Assembly: GCA_035260325.1 (NCBI GenBank)
Contig: DATFVL010000121.1
Coordinates: 1-45,985 of the forward strand
Source: Candidatus Methylomirabilota bacterium
GTDB taxonomy: Bacteria; Methylomirabilota; Methylomirabilia; Rokubacteriales; CSP1-6
Reading direction: 5' to 3'
Length of the DNA stretch: 45,985 nt
In this document: positions 8,521-20,116 of the stretch, piece after piece
Layout of the letters: each line of letters opens with the position of its first letter
Numbering within the stretch: the first letter of the stretch is position 1
Position numbers and translations under genes: made by a program
Notes under the pieces: generated by a model
Database searches by the model: none
Seen by the model: the letters and a program-made list of their open reading frames with translations, nothing else
Told to the model about the DNA's origin: nothing

Positions 8521-9477
8521 ATGAAGCCCCTCGCCTCGGCCGGCGGGGCCCCAGCCCCGCGACGTCCTGGGGCTCGTACCGCCATGCGCCCGCTCGAGCC
8601 CGGCGCCCCCGGATATCCCAAGCTGCTCGGCGTCGTCCCGTCGCCGCCCGCACTGTGGGTGCGCGGCACGCTCGGCGCGGAGGACGCGCTGGCGATCGCT
8701 ATCGTGGGCGCGCGCCGCGCGACGCCGTACGGTCTCGCGACGGCCGAGCGGATCGCCGGCGAGCTCGCCGCGCGCGGCGTGACGATCGTGAGCGGCCTCG
8801 CGCGGGGGATCGACAGCGCTGCGCATCGCGGCGCGCTCGCGGCGGGTGGCCGGACGCTCGCGGTGCTCGGGTGCGGCATCGACGTCGTCTATCCGGCCGA
8901 GAACCGCGGGCTCGCCCGCGAGATCGCGGCGCGGGGCGCGCTCCTGTCCCAGTTCGCGCCGGGGATGCCCGCGCTGCCGGGCCACTTTCCGGCCCGCAAC
9001 CGCACGCTGGCCGGGCTCACGCTGGGCGTCCTCGTGGTCGAGGCGGCGGAGCGGAGCGGCGCCCTGATCACCGCGGGTTTCGCGGGCGATCTTGGCCGCG
9101 AAGTGTTCGCCATTCCAGGCCGAATCACCTCCGAGCTGTCGGCCGGAACGAACCGGCTCATTCAGGACGGTGCTAAACTGATTTCTTGTTGGCAGGACAT
9201 CGTGTCAGAATTACCGGAACGGTGGAGGCGTGCGGTGCGAAGCAGTGCGACGCACGAGTGCGACGCGGCGGCGCCTGCACCGGAGAGTGACGAGGGCCGG
9301 ATGCTCGGGCTCCTGACGCCGGACGAGCCCCAGCACATCGAGCAGCTGATCGCGCGCGGCGGGTTCGATCCCGCACGCGCCGCGGCGACGCTCGTGACCC
9401 TCGAGCTCGAAGGCCGGGTCCGGCAGCTCGCGGGACAGCGATGGGTCTCGAGTGCGATGGGAGCGAGGAGAACGTAG
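8521..9477 (+). CDS. dprA: DNA-processing protein DprA (lacks the usual N-terminal domain)
   Basis: DprA loads RecA on incoming single-stranded DNA during transformation. The Rossmann-like core is clear: YPKLLGVVPSPPALWVRG, then IVGARRATPYG, SGLARGIDSAAHRGAL, LGCGIDVVYPAEN, FPARNRTLAGL and EVFAIPGR. A winged-helix C-terminal domain follows (EPQHIEQLIARGGFDPARAA to LEGRVRQLAGQRWV). Full-length relatives carry a helix-hairpin-helix/SAM-like domain of about 60-70 residues before the core; it is missing here. The ATG at 8521 is the first start after the upstream gene. Residues 4-19 from it are encoded by a dispersed repeat (8530-8577), so the ATG at 8584 (MRPLEPGAPG) may be the real start. The stop touches the topA GTG. 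Confidence 0.88.
   Translation: MKPLASAGGAPAPRRPGARTAMRPLEPGAPGYPKLLGVVPSPPALWVRGTLGAEDALAIAIVGARRATPYGLATAERIAGELAARGVTIVSGLARGIDSAAHRGALAAGGRTLAVLGCGIDVVYPAENRGLAREIAARGALLSQFAPGMPALPGHFPARNRTLAGLTLGVLVVEAAERSGALITAGFAGDLGREVFAIPGRITSELSAGTNRLIQDGAKLISCWQDIVSELPERWRRAVRSSATHECDAAAPAPESDEGRMLGLLTPDEPQHIEQLIARGGFDPARAAATLVTLELEGRVRQLAGQRWVSSAMGARRT
8530..8577 (+). repeat. Dispersed GC-rich repeat, copy B (inside the dprA 5' end)
   Basis: Two blocks match the reverse complement of copy C at 44691-44786. The first is CTCGCCTCGG-N-CGGCGGGG (8530-8547) and the second is CCCCGCGACGTCCTG followed by CTCG (about 8555-8576). The middle present in copy C is deleted here. It lies between the two candidate dprA start codons. 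Confidence 0.5.
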
Positions 9478-11723
9478 TGGCCAAGCGATCGTTGGTGGTG
9501 GTGGAGTCGCCCACGAAGGTGAAGACGATCCAGAAGTATCTGGACTCGCACTTCATCGTCAAGGCCTCGATGGGCCACGTGCGCGACCTGCCCAAGTCGC
9601 AGCTGGGCGTGGACACGAAGAAGGGGTTCAAGCCGAAGTACGTCGTCGCGCCGGCGAAGAAGAAGGTCCTCGAGGAGCTGAAGAAGGCGGCCGAGAAGGT
9701 GGACGCGCTTTACGTCGCGACCGACCCCGACCGCGAGGGCGAGGCGATCGGCTGGCACCTCGCGCAGGAGCTCGGCGTCGACAAGAAGAACGTGCACCGG
9801 ATCACCTTCAACGAGATCACCGAGCGCGCCGTGAGGGCGGCGTTCGCGAAGCCGGGGAAGATCGACCTGAAGCTCGTGGACGCGCAGCAGGCGCGGCGCG
9901 TTCTCGACCGGCTCGTGGGCTACAGCCTCTCGCCGCTCCTCTGGGAGAAGGTCCAGCGGGGCCTGTCCGCCGGCCGCGTGCAGTCGGTCACCGTGCGGCT
10001 CATCGTGGACCGCGAGCGCGAGATCCTGGCGTTCGTGCCCGTCGAGTACTGGTCGCTCCACGCCCGCCTCGCGGCGGCGCTGCCGCCCGAGTTCGTCGCG
10101 ACCCTCAAGGAGGTCGGCGGCGAGAAGGCGAGCATCGCCGGCGAGGCCGAGGCCCAGGCGCTGATCGCGTCGCTCCGCGGCGTGTCGTACGTGGTGAAGT
10201 CGGTCACCCGGGGCGAGCGCCGCCGGAACCCCGCGCCGCCGTTCATCACGTCGACCCTCCAGCAGGAGGCGGGCCGCAAGCTCGGCTTCACGGCGAAGCG
10301 GACGATGACGATCGCCCAGCAGCTCTACGAGGGCATCGCCCTCGGCGACGCGGGTCCCGAGGGCCTCATCACGTACATGCGCACCGACTCGGTCCGCGTG
10401 GCGCGGGAGGCGCAGGAGGAGGCGCGCCGGTGGATCACGGGCCGCCTCGGTGGCGAGTACGTGCCCGAGGCGCCGCCCGCCTACCGCTCGCGCGGGAGCG
10501 CCCAGGAGGCGCACGAGGCGGTCCGGCCCTCGGACGTGGGCCACGATCCGAAGAGCATCGCGCAGTTCCTGCGGCCGGAGCAGCTCGCGCTCTACCGGCT
10601 GATCTGGGAGCGGTTCCTCGCGAGCCAGATGATGCCGGCGGTCTACGACACCGTGAGCGCGGACATCGAGGCCGGCCGCTGCCTCTTCCGCGCGCAGGGC
10701 GCGACGCTCAAGTTCAAGGGCTTCACCGCGGTCTACGAGGAGAGCCGCGAGGACGAGGTCCCGAGCGACGAGGACGGCGAGGGCGCGGTGCCGCAGCTCC
10801 GCGAAGGCGAGGTCCTGCGCCTGCGGCAGCTCGAGCCCAAGCAGCACTTCACCCAGCCGCCGCCGCGCTACACCGAGGCCTCGCTCATCAAGGCGCTCGA
10901 AGAGCTCGGCATCGGGCGGCCGTCCACGTACGCGTCGATCCTCGGCACGATCATCAACGAGCGCGGGTACGTGCGCCGCGACCGCAAGGCCCTCGTGCCG
11001 ACGGAGCTCGGCATGGCGGTGACCGACAAGCTCAAGCCGTACTTCCCCGAGATCATGGACGTCGAGTTCACCGCGCAGATGGAGGACCACCTCGACAAGG
11101 TCGAGGAGGGCGAGCGCACGTGGGTCCAGACCGTGCAGGAGTTCTGGGACCCGTTCAAGAAGGACCTGGCGCGCGCGAAGAAGGAGATGGGCAGCGAGAA
11201 GAAGGGCGAGCCGACGGGCGAGGTGTGCCCCGAGTGCGGCGAGGAGCTGCTGCGCCGCCGCGGCCGCTTCGGCATGTTCCTCGCGTGCTCGGGCTACCCG
11301 GGCTGCCGGTACACCCGCAACCTCGACGGCAGCGTGCGGGCCGAGGACCAGCCGACGGGCGAGGCGTGCCCGACCTGCGGCAAGCCGATGGTGCTCAAGT
11401 ACGGGCGGTTCGGCAAGTTCATCGCCTGCTCGGGCTATCCCGAGTGCAAGACCACGAAGCCCGTCACGCTCGGCATCGCGTGCCCCGAGCCCGGCTGCGC
11501 CGGCCAGCTCGCGGAGCGGCACTCCCGGCGCGGGCGCGTCTTCTACGGCTGCTCGGCGTACCCGAGCTGCACGTTCGTCGTCTGGCAGCGGCCCGTGCCG
11601 GAGCCCTGCCCGAAGTGCGAGGCCCCGTTCACGACCGAGCGCGCCGTGCGCGGTCGCGTGATCCGGCGGTGCGCGCGGGAGGGGTGCGACTTCGAGCGGG
11701 AGGTCGAGTCCACGGTCGCATGA
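9477..11723 (+). CDS. topA: DNA topoisomerase I (type IA)
   Basis: TopA relaxes negative supercoils by passing one strand through a transient break. The start is the GTG at 9477, overlapping the dprA stop, with GAGGAG at 9465-9470 as a good ribosome binding site; the in-frame ATG at 9441 lies inside dprA. The 748-residue protein opens with the Toprim signature [16 protein letters not shown] and has [16 protein letters not shown]. The catalytic tyrosine is Tyr300 in [11 protein letters not shown]. The central domains hold [25 protein letters not shown]. Four C-terminal zinc-ribbon units follow, beginning CPECGEELL (11227), CPTCGKPMV (11369), CPEPGCAGQ (11482) and CPKCEAPFT (11609). It heads a coupled xerC-hslV-hslU series. 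Confidence 0.97.
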   Translation: MAKRSLVVVESPTKVKTIQKYLDSHFIVKASMGHVRDLPKSQLGVDTKKGFKPKYVVAPAKKKVLEELKKAAEKVDALYVATDPDREGEAIGWHLAQELGVDKKNVHRITFNEITERAVRAAFAKPGKIDLKLVDAQQARRVLDRLVGYSLSPLLWEKVQRGLSAGRVQSVTVRLIVDREREILAFVPVEYWSLHARLAAALPPEFVATLKEVGGEKASIAGEAEAQALIASLRGVSYVVKSVTRGERRRNPAPPFITSTLQQEAGRKLGFTAKRTMTIAQQLYEGIALGDAGPEGLITYMRTDSVRVAREAQEEARRWITGRLGGEYVPEAPPAYRSRGSAQEAHEAVRPSDVGHDPKSIAQFLRPEQLALYRLIWERFLASQMMPAVYDTVSADIEAGRCLFRAQGATLKFKGFTAVYEESREDEVPSDEDGEGAVPQLREGEVLRLRQLEPKQHFTQPPPRYTEASLIKALEELGIGRPSTYASILGTIINERGYVRRDRKALVPTELGMAVTDKLKPYFPEIMDVEFTAQMEDHLDKVEEGERTWVQTVQEFWDPFKKDLARAKKEMGSEKKGEPTGEVCPECGEELLRRRGRFGMFLACSGYPGCRYTRNLDGSVRAEDQPTGEACPTCGKPMVLKYGRFGKFIACSGYPECKTTKPVTLGIACPEPGCAGQLAERHSRRGRVFYGCSAYPSCTFVVWQRPVPEPCPKCEAPFTTERAVRGRVIRRCAREGCDFEREVESTVA

Positions 11724-12595
11724 AGGACCCGCTGTCGGCGTTCCTGCGCTACCTCTCGCTCGAGAAGGACGCGTCGCCGCACACGCTCAGGAGCTACCGG
11801 AGCGACCTCGTGGAGTTCGGACGTTTCGTGGGCCGGGACACCCCGCTCGACGCGGTGGACCCGCGCACCGTCCGCGCGTACCTCGCGCACCTGCACGCGC
11901 GCCGCCTCGAACCCGCGTCCGTCGGGCGCAAGCTCGCCGCGCTCCGCAGCTGGTTCCGCTTCCTCGTCCGGCGGGGCGCCCTCCGGCGGAACGCCGCCCG
12001 GGAGGTGCGCGGGCCGCGGCTCCCCAGGAAGCTCGTGTCGTTCCTGCCCCTCGACGAGGCGACGGCGCTCGTCGAGGGCCGGGCCCTCGCGGGCGCGGCG
12101 CGCGCGCGCGACCTCGCGATCCTCGAGCTGCTCTACGCCACGGGGCTCCGCGTCTCGGAGCTCGCCGGCCTCGACCTCGACGCGGTGGACCGCTCGGGGC
12201 GGACGGTGCGCGTCCTCGGCAAGGGGAGGAAGGAGCGGATCGTCCCCTTCGGCGGCGCCGCGGCCCGGGCGCTCGAGGCCTGCCTCGGGGAGCGCGCGGT
12301 GGCCCGCGGACCGCTCTTCACGAACCGGCGCGGCGGCCGGCTGACCCCGCGCGCGATCCACGAGATCGTCCGCCGGAGCGCCGCGGCCGCCGGGATCACG
12401 CGGCGCGTGAGCCCCCACACGCTCCGGCACACGTTTGCCACGCATCTGCTCGACGCGGGCGCCGACCTCCGGGCGATCCAGGAGCTCCTCGGCCACAGCC
12501 GGCTCTCGACGACGCAGCGCTACACCCACGTCGGCACCGCCCAGCTGATGCGCGTCTACGACGCCGCCCACCCGCGCGCCCGCGCGCGCGCCTGA
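11720..12595 (+). CDS. xerC: Tyrosine recombinase XerC
   Basis: XerC resolves chromosome dimers at dif together with XerD. The ATG at 11720 overlaps the topA stop (ATGA), giving 291 residues, normal for XerC/D. The N-terminal SAM-like core-binding domain (about 1-85) contains [23 protein letters not shown]. The catalytic domain has Arg144 ([12 protein letters not shown]), the lysine in [35 protein letters not shown] and the nucleophile Tyr268 (TQRYTHV). Position next to topA and hslVU supports XerC over XerD or an integrase. In many genomes trmFO lies between topA and xerC; it is absent here. Confidence 0.93.
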   Translation: MKDPLSAFLRYLSLEKDASPHTLRSYRSDLVEFGRFVGRDTPLDAVDPRTVRAYLAHLHARRLEPASVGRKLAALRSWFRFLVRRGALRRNAAREVRGPRLPRKLVSFLPLDEATALVEGRALAGAARARDLAILELLYATGLRVSELAGLDLDAVDRSGRTVRVLGKGRKERIVPFGGAAARALEACLGERAVARGPLFTNRRGGRLTPRAIHEIVRRSAAAAGITRRVSPHTLRHTFATHLLDAGADLRAIQELLGHSRLSTTQRYTHVGTAQLMRVYDAAHPRARARA

Positions 12596-12603
12596 ACCGC
12601 GGC

Positions 12604-13137
12604 ATGCCGCGCGTCCACGCCACGACCATCCTCGCGGTCCGTCACCGCGGCCAGGTCGCCCTCGCCGGCGACGGCCAGGTCTCGATCGGCGACACGATCG
12701 TCAAGCACGGCGCCCGCAAGGTGCGCAAGCTCTACCACGACCGGATCCTCGCCGGGTTTGCCGGCACCGCCGCCGACGCCTTCACGCTCTTCGCCCGCTT
12801 CGAGGCGAAGCTCGACGAGCACCGCGGCAGCCTCGCGCGCGCCGCGGTGGAGCTCGCCAAGGACTGGCGGAACGACCGGGTGCTGCGCCGGCTCGAGGCG
12901 CTCCTGGCCGTGGCCGACCGCGAACAGTCGTTCATCCTCTCGGGCACCGGCGATGTGATCGAGCCCGACGACGGGCTGATCGGCATCGGCTCCGGCGGCC
13001 CGTACGCGCTCGCGGCCGCGCGCGCGCTCGTCGCCCACGGCGACCTCGACGCCAAGGCGATCGTGACGGAGGCGATGCGGATCGCCGCGACGATCTGCGT
13101 GTACACGAACGAGCGCATCACCGTCGAGGTCCTGTGA
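12604..13137 (+). CDS. hslV: ATP-dependent protease subunit HslV (ClpQ)
   Basis: HslV is the threonine peptidase of the HslUV protease, a proteasome-like double ring in the cytoplasm. The 177-residue length and motifs are typical: [30 protein letters not shown] and [20 protein letters not shown]. The catalytic threonine is predicted to be Thr7, so a six-residue propeptide (MPRVHA) must be removed. Such short propeptides occur in many HslV proteins, while the E. coli enzyme loses only Met. It begins 8 nt after xerC and precedes hslU. Confidence 0.96.
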   Translation: MPRVHATTILAVRHRGQVALAGDGQVSIGDTIVKHGARKVRKLYHDRILAGFAGTAADAFTLFARFEAKLDEHRGSLARAAVELAKDWRNDRVLRRLEALLAVADREQSFILSGTGDVIEPDDGLIGIGSGGPYALAAARALVAHGDLDAKAIVTEAMRIAATICVYTNERITVEVL

Positions 13138-13228
13138 TGTCGGCGTATCGCGCCATGCGGAACGCAGCCGCCGCGCACCTGGATCAGGGCACGCCCCGAG
13201 TGTCACCGGCCTCGCGGTCCCCGCTACA

Positions 13229-14587
13229 ATGACCGATCTCGCGCTGACGCCCGCGCAGATCGTCGCCGAGCTCGACCGCTACGTCGTCGGCCAGGAGCGC
13301 GCCAAGCGCGCCGTCGCGGTCGCCCTCCGGAACCGCTGGCGGCGCCAGAACCTGCCGCCCGAGCTCCGCGACGAGGTCGCGCCGAAGAACATCATCATGA
13401 TCGGGCCGACCGGCGTCGGAAAGACGGAGATCGCGCGCCGCCTGGCGAAGCTCGCCCAGGCGCCCTTCCTGAAGGTCGAGGCGTCCAAGTACACGGAGGT
13501 CGGCTACGTCGGCCGCGACGTCGAGTCGATGGTCCGCGACCTGACCGAGCTCTCGGTCAACATGGTGAAGGCCGAGATGATGGGGCGCGTCACGGAAAAG
13601 GCGACCGAGCTCGCCGAGGAGCGCCTCCTCGACCTCCTGCTCCCCCGGCGCAGTCAGGAGCCCTTCTCGTCGAGCTCGCTCGAGGAGGTCGCGCCGGACG
13701 CCTCGCGGGAGGCGACGAAGGAGAAGCTGCGGGCCCAGCTCCGGGCGGGCCGGCTCGACGAGCGGATGGTGGAGCTCGAGACCCAGCAGCAGACGATCCC
13801 GACGATCGAGGTCCTCTCCGGCCAGGGGCTCGAGGAGATGGGGATCCACATCAAGGACATGCTCTCGAACCTCATGCCCACGCGGACCCGGAAGCGCCGG
13901 GTGAGGATCGCGGAGGCGCGCCGGCTCCTCGTCCAGGAGGAGGCGCAGAAGCTCGTGGACATGGAGGAGGTCGTCGCGCAGGCTATCAGGAAGGCGGAGA
14001 ACTCCGGCATCGTCTTCCTCGACGAGCTCGACAAGATCGCCGGGCGCGAGGCGGGCCACGGTCCGGACGTCTCGCGGGAGGGCGTCCAGCGCGACCTCCT
14101 GCCCATCGTCGAGGGCTCGGCCGTGACGACGAAGTACGGGGTGGTCCGCACCGACCACGTCCTGTTCATCGCCGCCGGCGCCTTCCACGTCGCCAAGCCC
14201 TCGGACCTGATCCCCGAGCTCCAGGGGCGCTTCCCGATCCGGGTCGAGCTCGACCCCTTGACGCGCGAGGATTTCGTCCGCATTCTGACGGAACCTCAGA
14301 ACGCGCTGCTCAGGCAGTACACGGAGCTCCTCCGGACGGAGCGGGTCGCCCTCCGGTTCGCGCCGGAGGCGGTGGAGGCGATCGCGGAGATCGCGATGAA
14401 GGTGAACGCGAGCACGGAGAACATCGGCGCGCGGCGCCTGTACACGGTCATGGAGAAGCTCCTCGAGGAGATCTCCTTCAACGCCCCCGACCTGCCCGGC
14501 AAGGAGCTCACGATCGACGCGGGCTACGTCCACGCGCGCCTGAGCGACATCACGCGGGATCAGGACCTGTCGAGGTACATCCTGTGA
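13229..14587 (+). CDS. hslU: ATP-dependent protease ATPase subunit HslU (ClpY)
   Basis: HslU is the AAA+ unfoldase that feeds substrates to HslV. The 452 residues start [17 protein letters not shown], as in most HslU. Walker A is GPTGVGKTE (from Gly59). The family signature [15 protein letters not shown] follows, then the long I-domain (about residues 110-240). Walker B is [14 protein letters not shown], and the sensor regions and C-terminal tail LSRYIL, which docks into HslV, are present. TACAAT at 13225-13230 overlaps the ATG and is unlikely to be its promoter; cotranscription with hslV is more likely. Confidence 0.97.
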   Translation: MTDLALTPAQIVAELDRYVVGQERAKRAVAVALRNRWRRQNLPPELRDEVAPKNIIMIGPTGVGKTEIARRLAKLAQAPFLKVEASKYTEVGYVGRDVESMVRDLTELSVNMVKAEMMGRVTEKATELAEERLLDLLLPRRSQEPFSSSSLEEVAPDASREATKEKLRAQLRAGRLDERMVELETQQQTIPTIEVLSGQGLEEMGIHIKDMLSNLMPTRTRKRRVRIAEARRLLVQEEAQKLVDMEEVVAQAIRKAENSGIVFLDELDKIAGREAGHGPDVSREGVQRDLLPIVEGSAVTTKYGVVRTDHVLFIAAGAFHVAKPSDLIPELQGRFPIRVELDPLTREDFVRILTEPQNALLRQYTELLRTERVALRFAPEAVEAIAEIAMKVNASTENIGARRLYTVMEKLLEEISFNAPDLPGKELTIDAGYVHARLSDITRDQDLSRYIL

Positions 14588-15450
14588 CCGAGCCGCGGCA
14601 GAGCGCGGAGGTCCTGCTCGAGGCGCTCCCGTACATCCGGGAGTTCCGCGGCAAGACCGTCGTCATCAAGTACGGCGGCGCCGCGATGGACCGCGCCGAT
14701 CTCAAAGAGCCCTTCGCGCTCGACGTGATCCTCCTGCGCTTCGTCGGCATCAAGCCCGTGATCGTCCACGGCGGCGGGCCCCAGATCGGCGCGCTGATGA
14801 AGCGGCTCGGCAAGGAGCCGCGCTTCGTCGGCGGCATGCGGGTGACCGACGCCGAGACGGTCGAGATCGTCGAGATGGTGCTCGTCGGCAAGATCAACAA
14901 GGAAATCGTCGGGCTCATCGGCCAGCACGGCGGCAAGGCCGTCGGCCTCTCGGGGAAGGACGCGGGACTCCTCCGCGCGCGCCGGCGCGGCCACCGGCTC
15001 GCGAGCGGCGAGGAGGTGGACATCGGCCTGGTCGGCGAGGTCGAGGCGGTCAACACCGAGCCCATCCGCCTCCTCGAGGACGCCGGGTTCATCCCGGTGA
15101 TTGCGCCGGTCGGCGTCGGGAGCGGGGGCGAGACCTACAACATCAACGCGGATCTGGTCGCGGGCGAGATCGCGGCGGCGCTCGGCGCCGAGAAGCTGAT
15201 CCACCTCACCGACGTCCAGGGGATCCTCGACAGCCGGCAGCGCCTGATCAGCACCCTCTCGCGTAAGGAGGCCGAGCGCCTCATGGGCGCCGGCGTGATC
15301 GAGGGGGGGATGCTGCCGAAGGTCGAGTCGTCGCTGCGGGCGCTCGAGGGCGGAACGTCGAAGGCGCACATCCTCGACGGCCGGGTGCCCCACGCGATCC
15401 TCCTCGAGCTCTTCACGCGCGAAGGCATCGGCACCGAGATCGTTCTCTAG
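14584..15450 (+). CDS. argB: Acetylglutamate kinase
   Basis: ArgB phosphorylates N-acetylglutamate in the second step of arginine synthesis. The GTG at 14584 overlaps the hslU stop (GTGA). The 288-residue protein has [37 protein letters not shown] and [18 protein letters not shown]. An N-terminal helix ([15 protein letters not shown]) precedes the kinase core. In characterised enzymes this extension goes with hexamer formation and feedback inhibition by arginine, so this one is probably arginine-sensitive. It opens an argBDFG series. Confidence 0.96.
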   Translation: MTEPRQSAEVLLEALPYIREFRGKTVVIKYGGAAMDRADLKEPFALDVILLRFVGIKPVIVHGGGPQIGALMKRLGKEPRFVGGMRVTDAETVEIVEMVLVGKINKEIVGLIGQHGGKAVGLSGKDAGLLRARRRGHRLASGEEVDIGLVGEVEAVNTEPIRLLEDAGFIPVIAPVGVGSGGETYNINADLVAGEIAAALGAEKLIHLTDVQGILDSRQRLISTLSRKEAERLMGAGVIEGGMLPKVESSLRALEGGTSKAHILDGRVPHAILLELFTREGIGTEIVL

Positions 15451-15466
15451 GAAGGGCGGGGCAGGC

Positions 15467-16659
<1,193 letters not shown>

Positions 16660-16660
<1 letters not shown>

Positions 16661-17583
16661 TGCGCCACTTCCTGTCCTCCGCGGACCTGACGCGCGACGC
16701 GGCGCTCCAGCTGTTCGCGCTGGCGGCCGACCTCAAGCAGCGCTGGAAGGCGGGCCGCCGGGGCACGCCGCTCGCGGGCCGGACGCTCGCGCTCATCTTC
16801 GAGAAGCCCTCGCTCCGGACGCGCGTGACCTTCGAGGTCGGCATCGTCCAGCTGGGCGGGCGGGCCGTGCACCTCTCGGGCCACGAAATCGGCCTCGGCA
16901 CGCGCGAGTCGGTGCCCGACGTGGCGCGGAACCTCTCGCTCTGGGTGGACGGGATCGCCGCGCGCGTCTACTCGCACGAGACGATCGAGGCCCTCGCGCG
17001 CCACGCCTCGGTGCCGGTCATCAACGGGCTCTCCGACGGGGAGCACCCCTGCCAGGCGCTCGCCGACTTCTTCACGCTGTGGGAGCGCGGCGTGGACCTC
17101 GGCACGATGCGCCTGGCGTGGCTCGGCGACGGCAACAACGTCTGCCACTCCGTCCTGCTGCTCGGCGCGCTCCTCGGCGCCTCGCTGGTGGTCGCGTGCC
17201 CGCCCGGCTACGCCCCCGACGCGCGCGTCCAGGCCGCGGTGCGGAAGCTCGGCGGCCGGCTCGAGGTGACCGAGGACCCGCGGAAGGCCGCGACCGGCGC
17301 GGACGTGATCTACACCGACGTCTGGGTCAGCATGGGGCAAGAGGCGGAGCGCGAGCGGCGCCTCGAGGCGTTCGGCCGCTACCAGGTGAACGAGGCGGTG
17401 GTCGGCGCCGCCAAGCCGAGCGCGCTCGTCATGCACTGCCTGCCGGCGCACCGGGGCGAGGAGATCACCGACGCGGTGCTCGACGGCCCGCGGTCCATCG
17501 TGCTCGAGCAGGCCGAGAACCGGCTGCACGCGCAGAAGGCCGTGGTCCTGAGCCTGCTCGGTGGCTCGATCGATGACGTCTAG
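16660..17583 (+). CDS. argF: Ornithine carbamoyltransferase
   Basis: ArgF forms citrulline from ornithine and carbamoyl phosphate. The ATG at 16660 follows the argD stop as TGATG; a GTG one codon earlier (16657) is an alternative. The protein is 307 residues. The carbamoyl-phosphate loop [12 protein letters not shown] has SLRTR at 51-55. Further on are [40 protein letters not shown] and the ornithine-binding [11 protein letters not shown]. It is the third gene of the arginine run and overlaps argG by 11 nt. Confidence 0.96.
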
Positions 17584-18781
17584 CCCGAAGCGCGTCGTCC
17601 TGGCGTACTCCGGCGGGCTCGACACCTCCGTGATCCTGCGCTGGCTGATCGAGCGGTACGGTTGCGAGGTGGTCGCCTTCTGCGCCGACCTCGGCCAGGG
17701 CGAGGAGCTGGTGCCGATCCGCGAGAAGGCGCTCCGCACCGGGGCGTCGGCCGTCCACGTGGTGGACCTCCGCGAGGAGTTCGTGCGCGACTTCATCTTC
17801 CCGATGCTGCGCGCGAACGCGGTCTACGAGGGCGCTTACCTGCTCGGCACCTCGATCGCGCGCCCGCTGATCGCCCGCGCGCAGGTGGAGATCGCCGCCA
17901 AGGAGGGCGCGGACGCCGTGGCCCACGGCGCGACCGGCAAGGGCAACGACCAGGTCCGCTTCGAGCTGACCTACGCGGCGCTGGCGCCGCACCTCACCGT
18001 GATCGCGCCCTGGCGGGAATGGGACCTCGGCTCGCGCACGGCGCTCATCGAGTTCGCGCGGCGACACGACATCCCGGTGCCGGTGACGGTGGAGCGGCCG
18101 TACAGCACCGACCGGAACCTGTTCCACATCTCCTACGAGGGCGGGGTCCTCGAAGACCCGTGGGCCGAGCCGCCGGCGAAGATGTTCCAGCTCACGAACG
18201 ACCCGGAGGCGGCGCCCGACGTGCCCGTGCCCGTCGAGATCGAGTTCGAGGCGGGCAACCCGGTCGCGGTCGACGGCGCGCGGCTCGGGCCGGTCGCGCT
18301 GCTGACGCGGCTCAACCGCCTGGGCGGCGAGCACGGCGTCGGGCGCGTGGACCTCGTGGAGAACCGCTTCGTCGGCATGAAGTCGCGGGGCGTCTACGAG
18401 ACGCCCGGCGGGACCATCCTCCACGGCGCGCGCCGCGCGCTCGAGTCGCTCACGCTCGACCGCGAGGTGCTCCACCTGCGCGACTCGCTCGTGCCGCGGT
18501 ACGCCGAGATGATCTACTACGGCTTCTGGTTCTCACCCGAGCGGCAGATGCTCCAGACTCTCATGGACGAGTGCGCCCGGGACGTGACCGGCGGCGTGCG
18601 CCTGAAGCTCTACAAGGGCAACGTCATCGTGCTCGGCCGGCGGTCGCCGCGCTCGCTGTACCGGACCGACTTCGCGACGTTCGAGGCCGATACCGTCTAC
18701 CGCCAGCGGGACGCCGAGGGCTTCATCCGCCTCAACGCCCTCCGGCTCAAGATCCGCGCCCTCCGCGACCGCCCGGGTTGA
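17573..18781 (+). CDS. argG: Argininosuccinate synthase
   Basis: ArgG condenses citrulline and aspartate using ATP. The ATG at 17573 gives [19 protein letters not shown], placing the N-type ATP pyrophosphatase P-loop SGGLDTS near residue 15, as expected. An ATG four codons earlier (17561) is possible. The 402 residues also show [50 protein letters not shown] and [13 protein letters not shown]. The lyase ArgH, which commonly follows, is not here; comB follows instead. Confidence 0.96.
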   Translation: MTSSPKRVVLAYSGGLDTSVILRWLIERYGCEVVAFCADLGQGEELVPIREKALRTGASAVHVVDLREEFVRDFIFPMLRANAVYEGAYLLGTSIARPLIARAQVEIAAKEGADAVAHGATGKGNDQVRFELTYAALAPHLTVIAPWREWDLGSRTALIEFARRHDIPVPVTVERPYSTDRNLFHISYEGGVLEDPWAEPPAKMFQLTNDPEAAPDVPVPVEIEFEAGNPVAVDGARLGPVALLTRLNRLGGEHGVGRVDLVENRFVGMKSRGVYETPGGTILHGARRALESLTLDREVLHLRDSLVPRYAEMIYYGFWFSPERQMLQTLMDECARDVTGGVRLKLYKGNVIVLGRRSPRSLYRTDFATFEADTVYRQRDAEGFIRLNALRLKIRALRDRPG

Positions 18782-18789
18782 CCCGCGCC

Positions 18790-19509
18790 GTGCGTGTGGA
18801 CGTAGTGCTCACGGCCGAGGAGGTCGTCCCGGACCGGCTCGGCGGCGCGACGGCGCTCGTCGTGGACGTGCTCCGCGCCTCGACCACGATCATCGCGGCG
18901 CTCGCCGCCGGCTGCGCGGGCATCACCCCCGTCGCCGATCCCGACGAGGCGCGGCGGCGGGCGCGCGACGGCGCCCTCCTGGCGGGCGAGCAGCGGGGCG
19001 AGCCGATCGCCGGCTTCGACCTCGGCAACTCGCCCCTCGAGTTCACCCGGGACCGGGTGGCCGGCCGGACCGTCGTGCTCACGACCAGCAACGGCACCCG
19101 CGCGCTCCTGGCGGCGCGCCGGGCGCACGCGATCGGCGTCGCCGCGTTCGTCAACCTGAGCGCGGCGGCGGGCTGGGCCGCGGCGGAGGCGCGCGACATC
19201 GTGGTGGTGTGCTCGGGCGAGCGCGGCCGCCGCTCGCTCGAGGACCACGTGTGCGCGGGGTTTCTCGTCGAGCGGGTGCAGGCGCGCGCGCCGGGCGCGG
19301 CGCCGAGCCAGGCGGCCCTCGCGGCCCTCGCCGAGGGCCGGCGCTACGCGGGCCGGGTCGCGCGGCTCGCCGTCGACTCGCCGTGGGCGCGCCGGCTCGA
19401 AGCGTCCGGCCGCGGCGCCGACGTGACGGCCTGCCTCGCCCTCGACACGACGTCGCTCGTGCCGCGCTACCTGCCCGGCGTTGACAAGGTCGTTTCGGGG
19501 CGCGGATAA
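18790..19509 (+). CDS. comB: ComB-family 2-phosphosulfolactate phosphatase-like protein
   Basis: The 239-residue product belongs to the ComB family. Family motifs are LVVDVLRASTTIIAALAAG, the acidic DLGNSPLEF and LTTSNGTRAL, with HVCAGFLVERV further on. In methanogens ComB dephosphorylates phosphosulfolactate for coenzyme M synthesis. Many bacteria without coenzyme M carry this family, so the substrate here is uncertain. The GTG at 18790 gives VRVDVVLTAEEV, the usual N-terminus. A TTG at 18778 would overlap the argG stop as TTGA, like other junctions in this window, and cannot be excluded. Its last codons contain the predicted pgsA promoter. Confidence 0.85.
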   Translation: MRVDVVLTAEEVVPDRLGGATALVVDVLRASTTIIAALAAGCAGITPVADPDEARRRARDGALLAGEQRGEPIAGFDLGNSPLEFTRDRVAGRTVVLTTSNGTRALLAARRAHAIGVAAFVNLSAAAGWAAAEARDIVVVCSGERGRRSLEDHVCAGFLVERVQARAPGAAPSQAALAALAEGRRYAGRVARLAVDSPWARRLEASGRGADVTACLALDTTSLVPRYLPGVDKVVSGRG

Positions 19510-19510
19510 T
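19481..19510 (+). promoter_or_regulatory. Strong sigma-70-type promoter for pgsA-plsY-gpsA
   Basis: A perfect TTGACA -35 (19481-19486), an 18-nt spacer and GATAAT (19505-19510, five of six). It lies in the last codons of comB, about 37 nt before the pgsA GTG. It would give the phospholipid genes their own transcript with a short leader. Confidence 0.65.
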
Positions 19511-19546
19511 GGCCGCGGTGATCCGCCTCGTGGACGGAGCCGCCGC

Positions 19547-20116
19547 GTGAACCTGCCGATCGGCCTGACCCTCACGCGTATCGTCGCGGTGCCCCTGCTG
19601 ATCCTGTTCCTGATCTCGTCCCTCCGCGTGCACGCGGTGATCGCCGCGGCGATCTTCATCCTGGCGGCGATGACGGACTGGGCGGACGGCGTCGTCGCGC
19701 GGCGGCGCAACCAGGTGACGACGCTCGGCACGCTCCTCGATCCGATCGCCGACAAGCTCCTCGTCGCCGCCGCGCTCGTCTCGCTGCTGGCCATCGACAA
19801 GCTCGCCGCGTGGATCGTCGTCGTGATCGTCGGCCGTGAGCTGGCGGTCACGGGGCTCCGCGCGGTCGCGGCGTCCGTCGGCGTCATCGTCCCGGCCTCG
19901 CGCCTCGCCAAGTGGAAGACGGTGAGCCAGTACGCCGCGATCACGCTGCTGATCGTCGAGAAGGGGTTCGACCCGCCCGGCTTCCACGTCGTCACCGCGG
20001 GCGTCCTGTGGATCGCGCTCGGGCTCACCGTGATCTCCGCCGTGGACTACTTCTACCGCTTCTTCCGGAAGGCGGACTACCGGGCGATCGTGCCGGGCGA
20101 AGAACGCTGGTCGTGA
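19547..20116 (+). CDS. pgsA: CDP-diacylglycerol--glycerol-3-phosphate 3-phosphatidyltransferase
   Basis: PgsA makes phosphatidylglycerol phosphate at the inner membrane. The CDP-alcohol phosphotransferase signature DG-x2-AR-x8-G-x3-D-x3-D is seen starting at DGVVARRRNQVTTLG and running into LLDPIADKLL. The GTG at 19547 gives VNLPIGLTLTRIVAVPLL, the typical start of the family, and 189 residues with several membrane helices. A GGAG lies 10 nt upstream. An earlier in-frame ATG within comB (19481 frame) adds an unlikely arginine-rich stretch. It is coupled to plsY by GTGA. Confidence 0.94.
   Translation: MNLPIGLTLTRIVAVPLLILFLISSLRVHAVIAAAIFILAAMTDWADGVVARRRNQVTTLGTLLDPIADKLLVAAALVSLLAIDKLAAWIVVVIVGRELAVTGLRAVAASVGVIVPASRLAKWKTVSQYAAITLLIVEKGFDPPGFHVVTAGVLWIALGLTVISAVDYFYRFFRKADYRAIVPGEERWS

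Noticed and set aside
11720-12595. xerC as a phage or integron integrase marking a mobile island
   Set aside because: It is embedded between topA and hslV in a conserved housekeeping order, with normal Xer length and no attachment-site repeats seen nearby.
13223-13231. TACAAT directly before hslU as its promoter
   Set aside because: It overlaps the ATG itself, so transcription would begin inside the gene; the start codon is well supported by family alignment.
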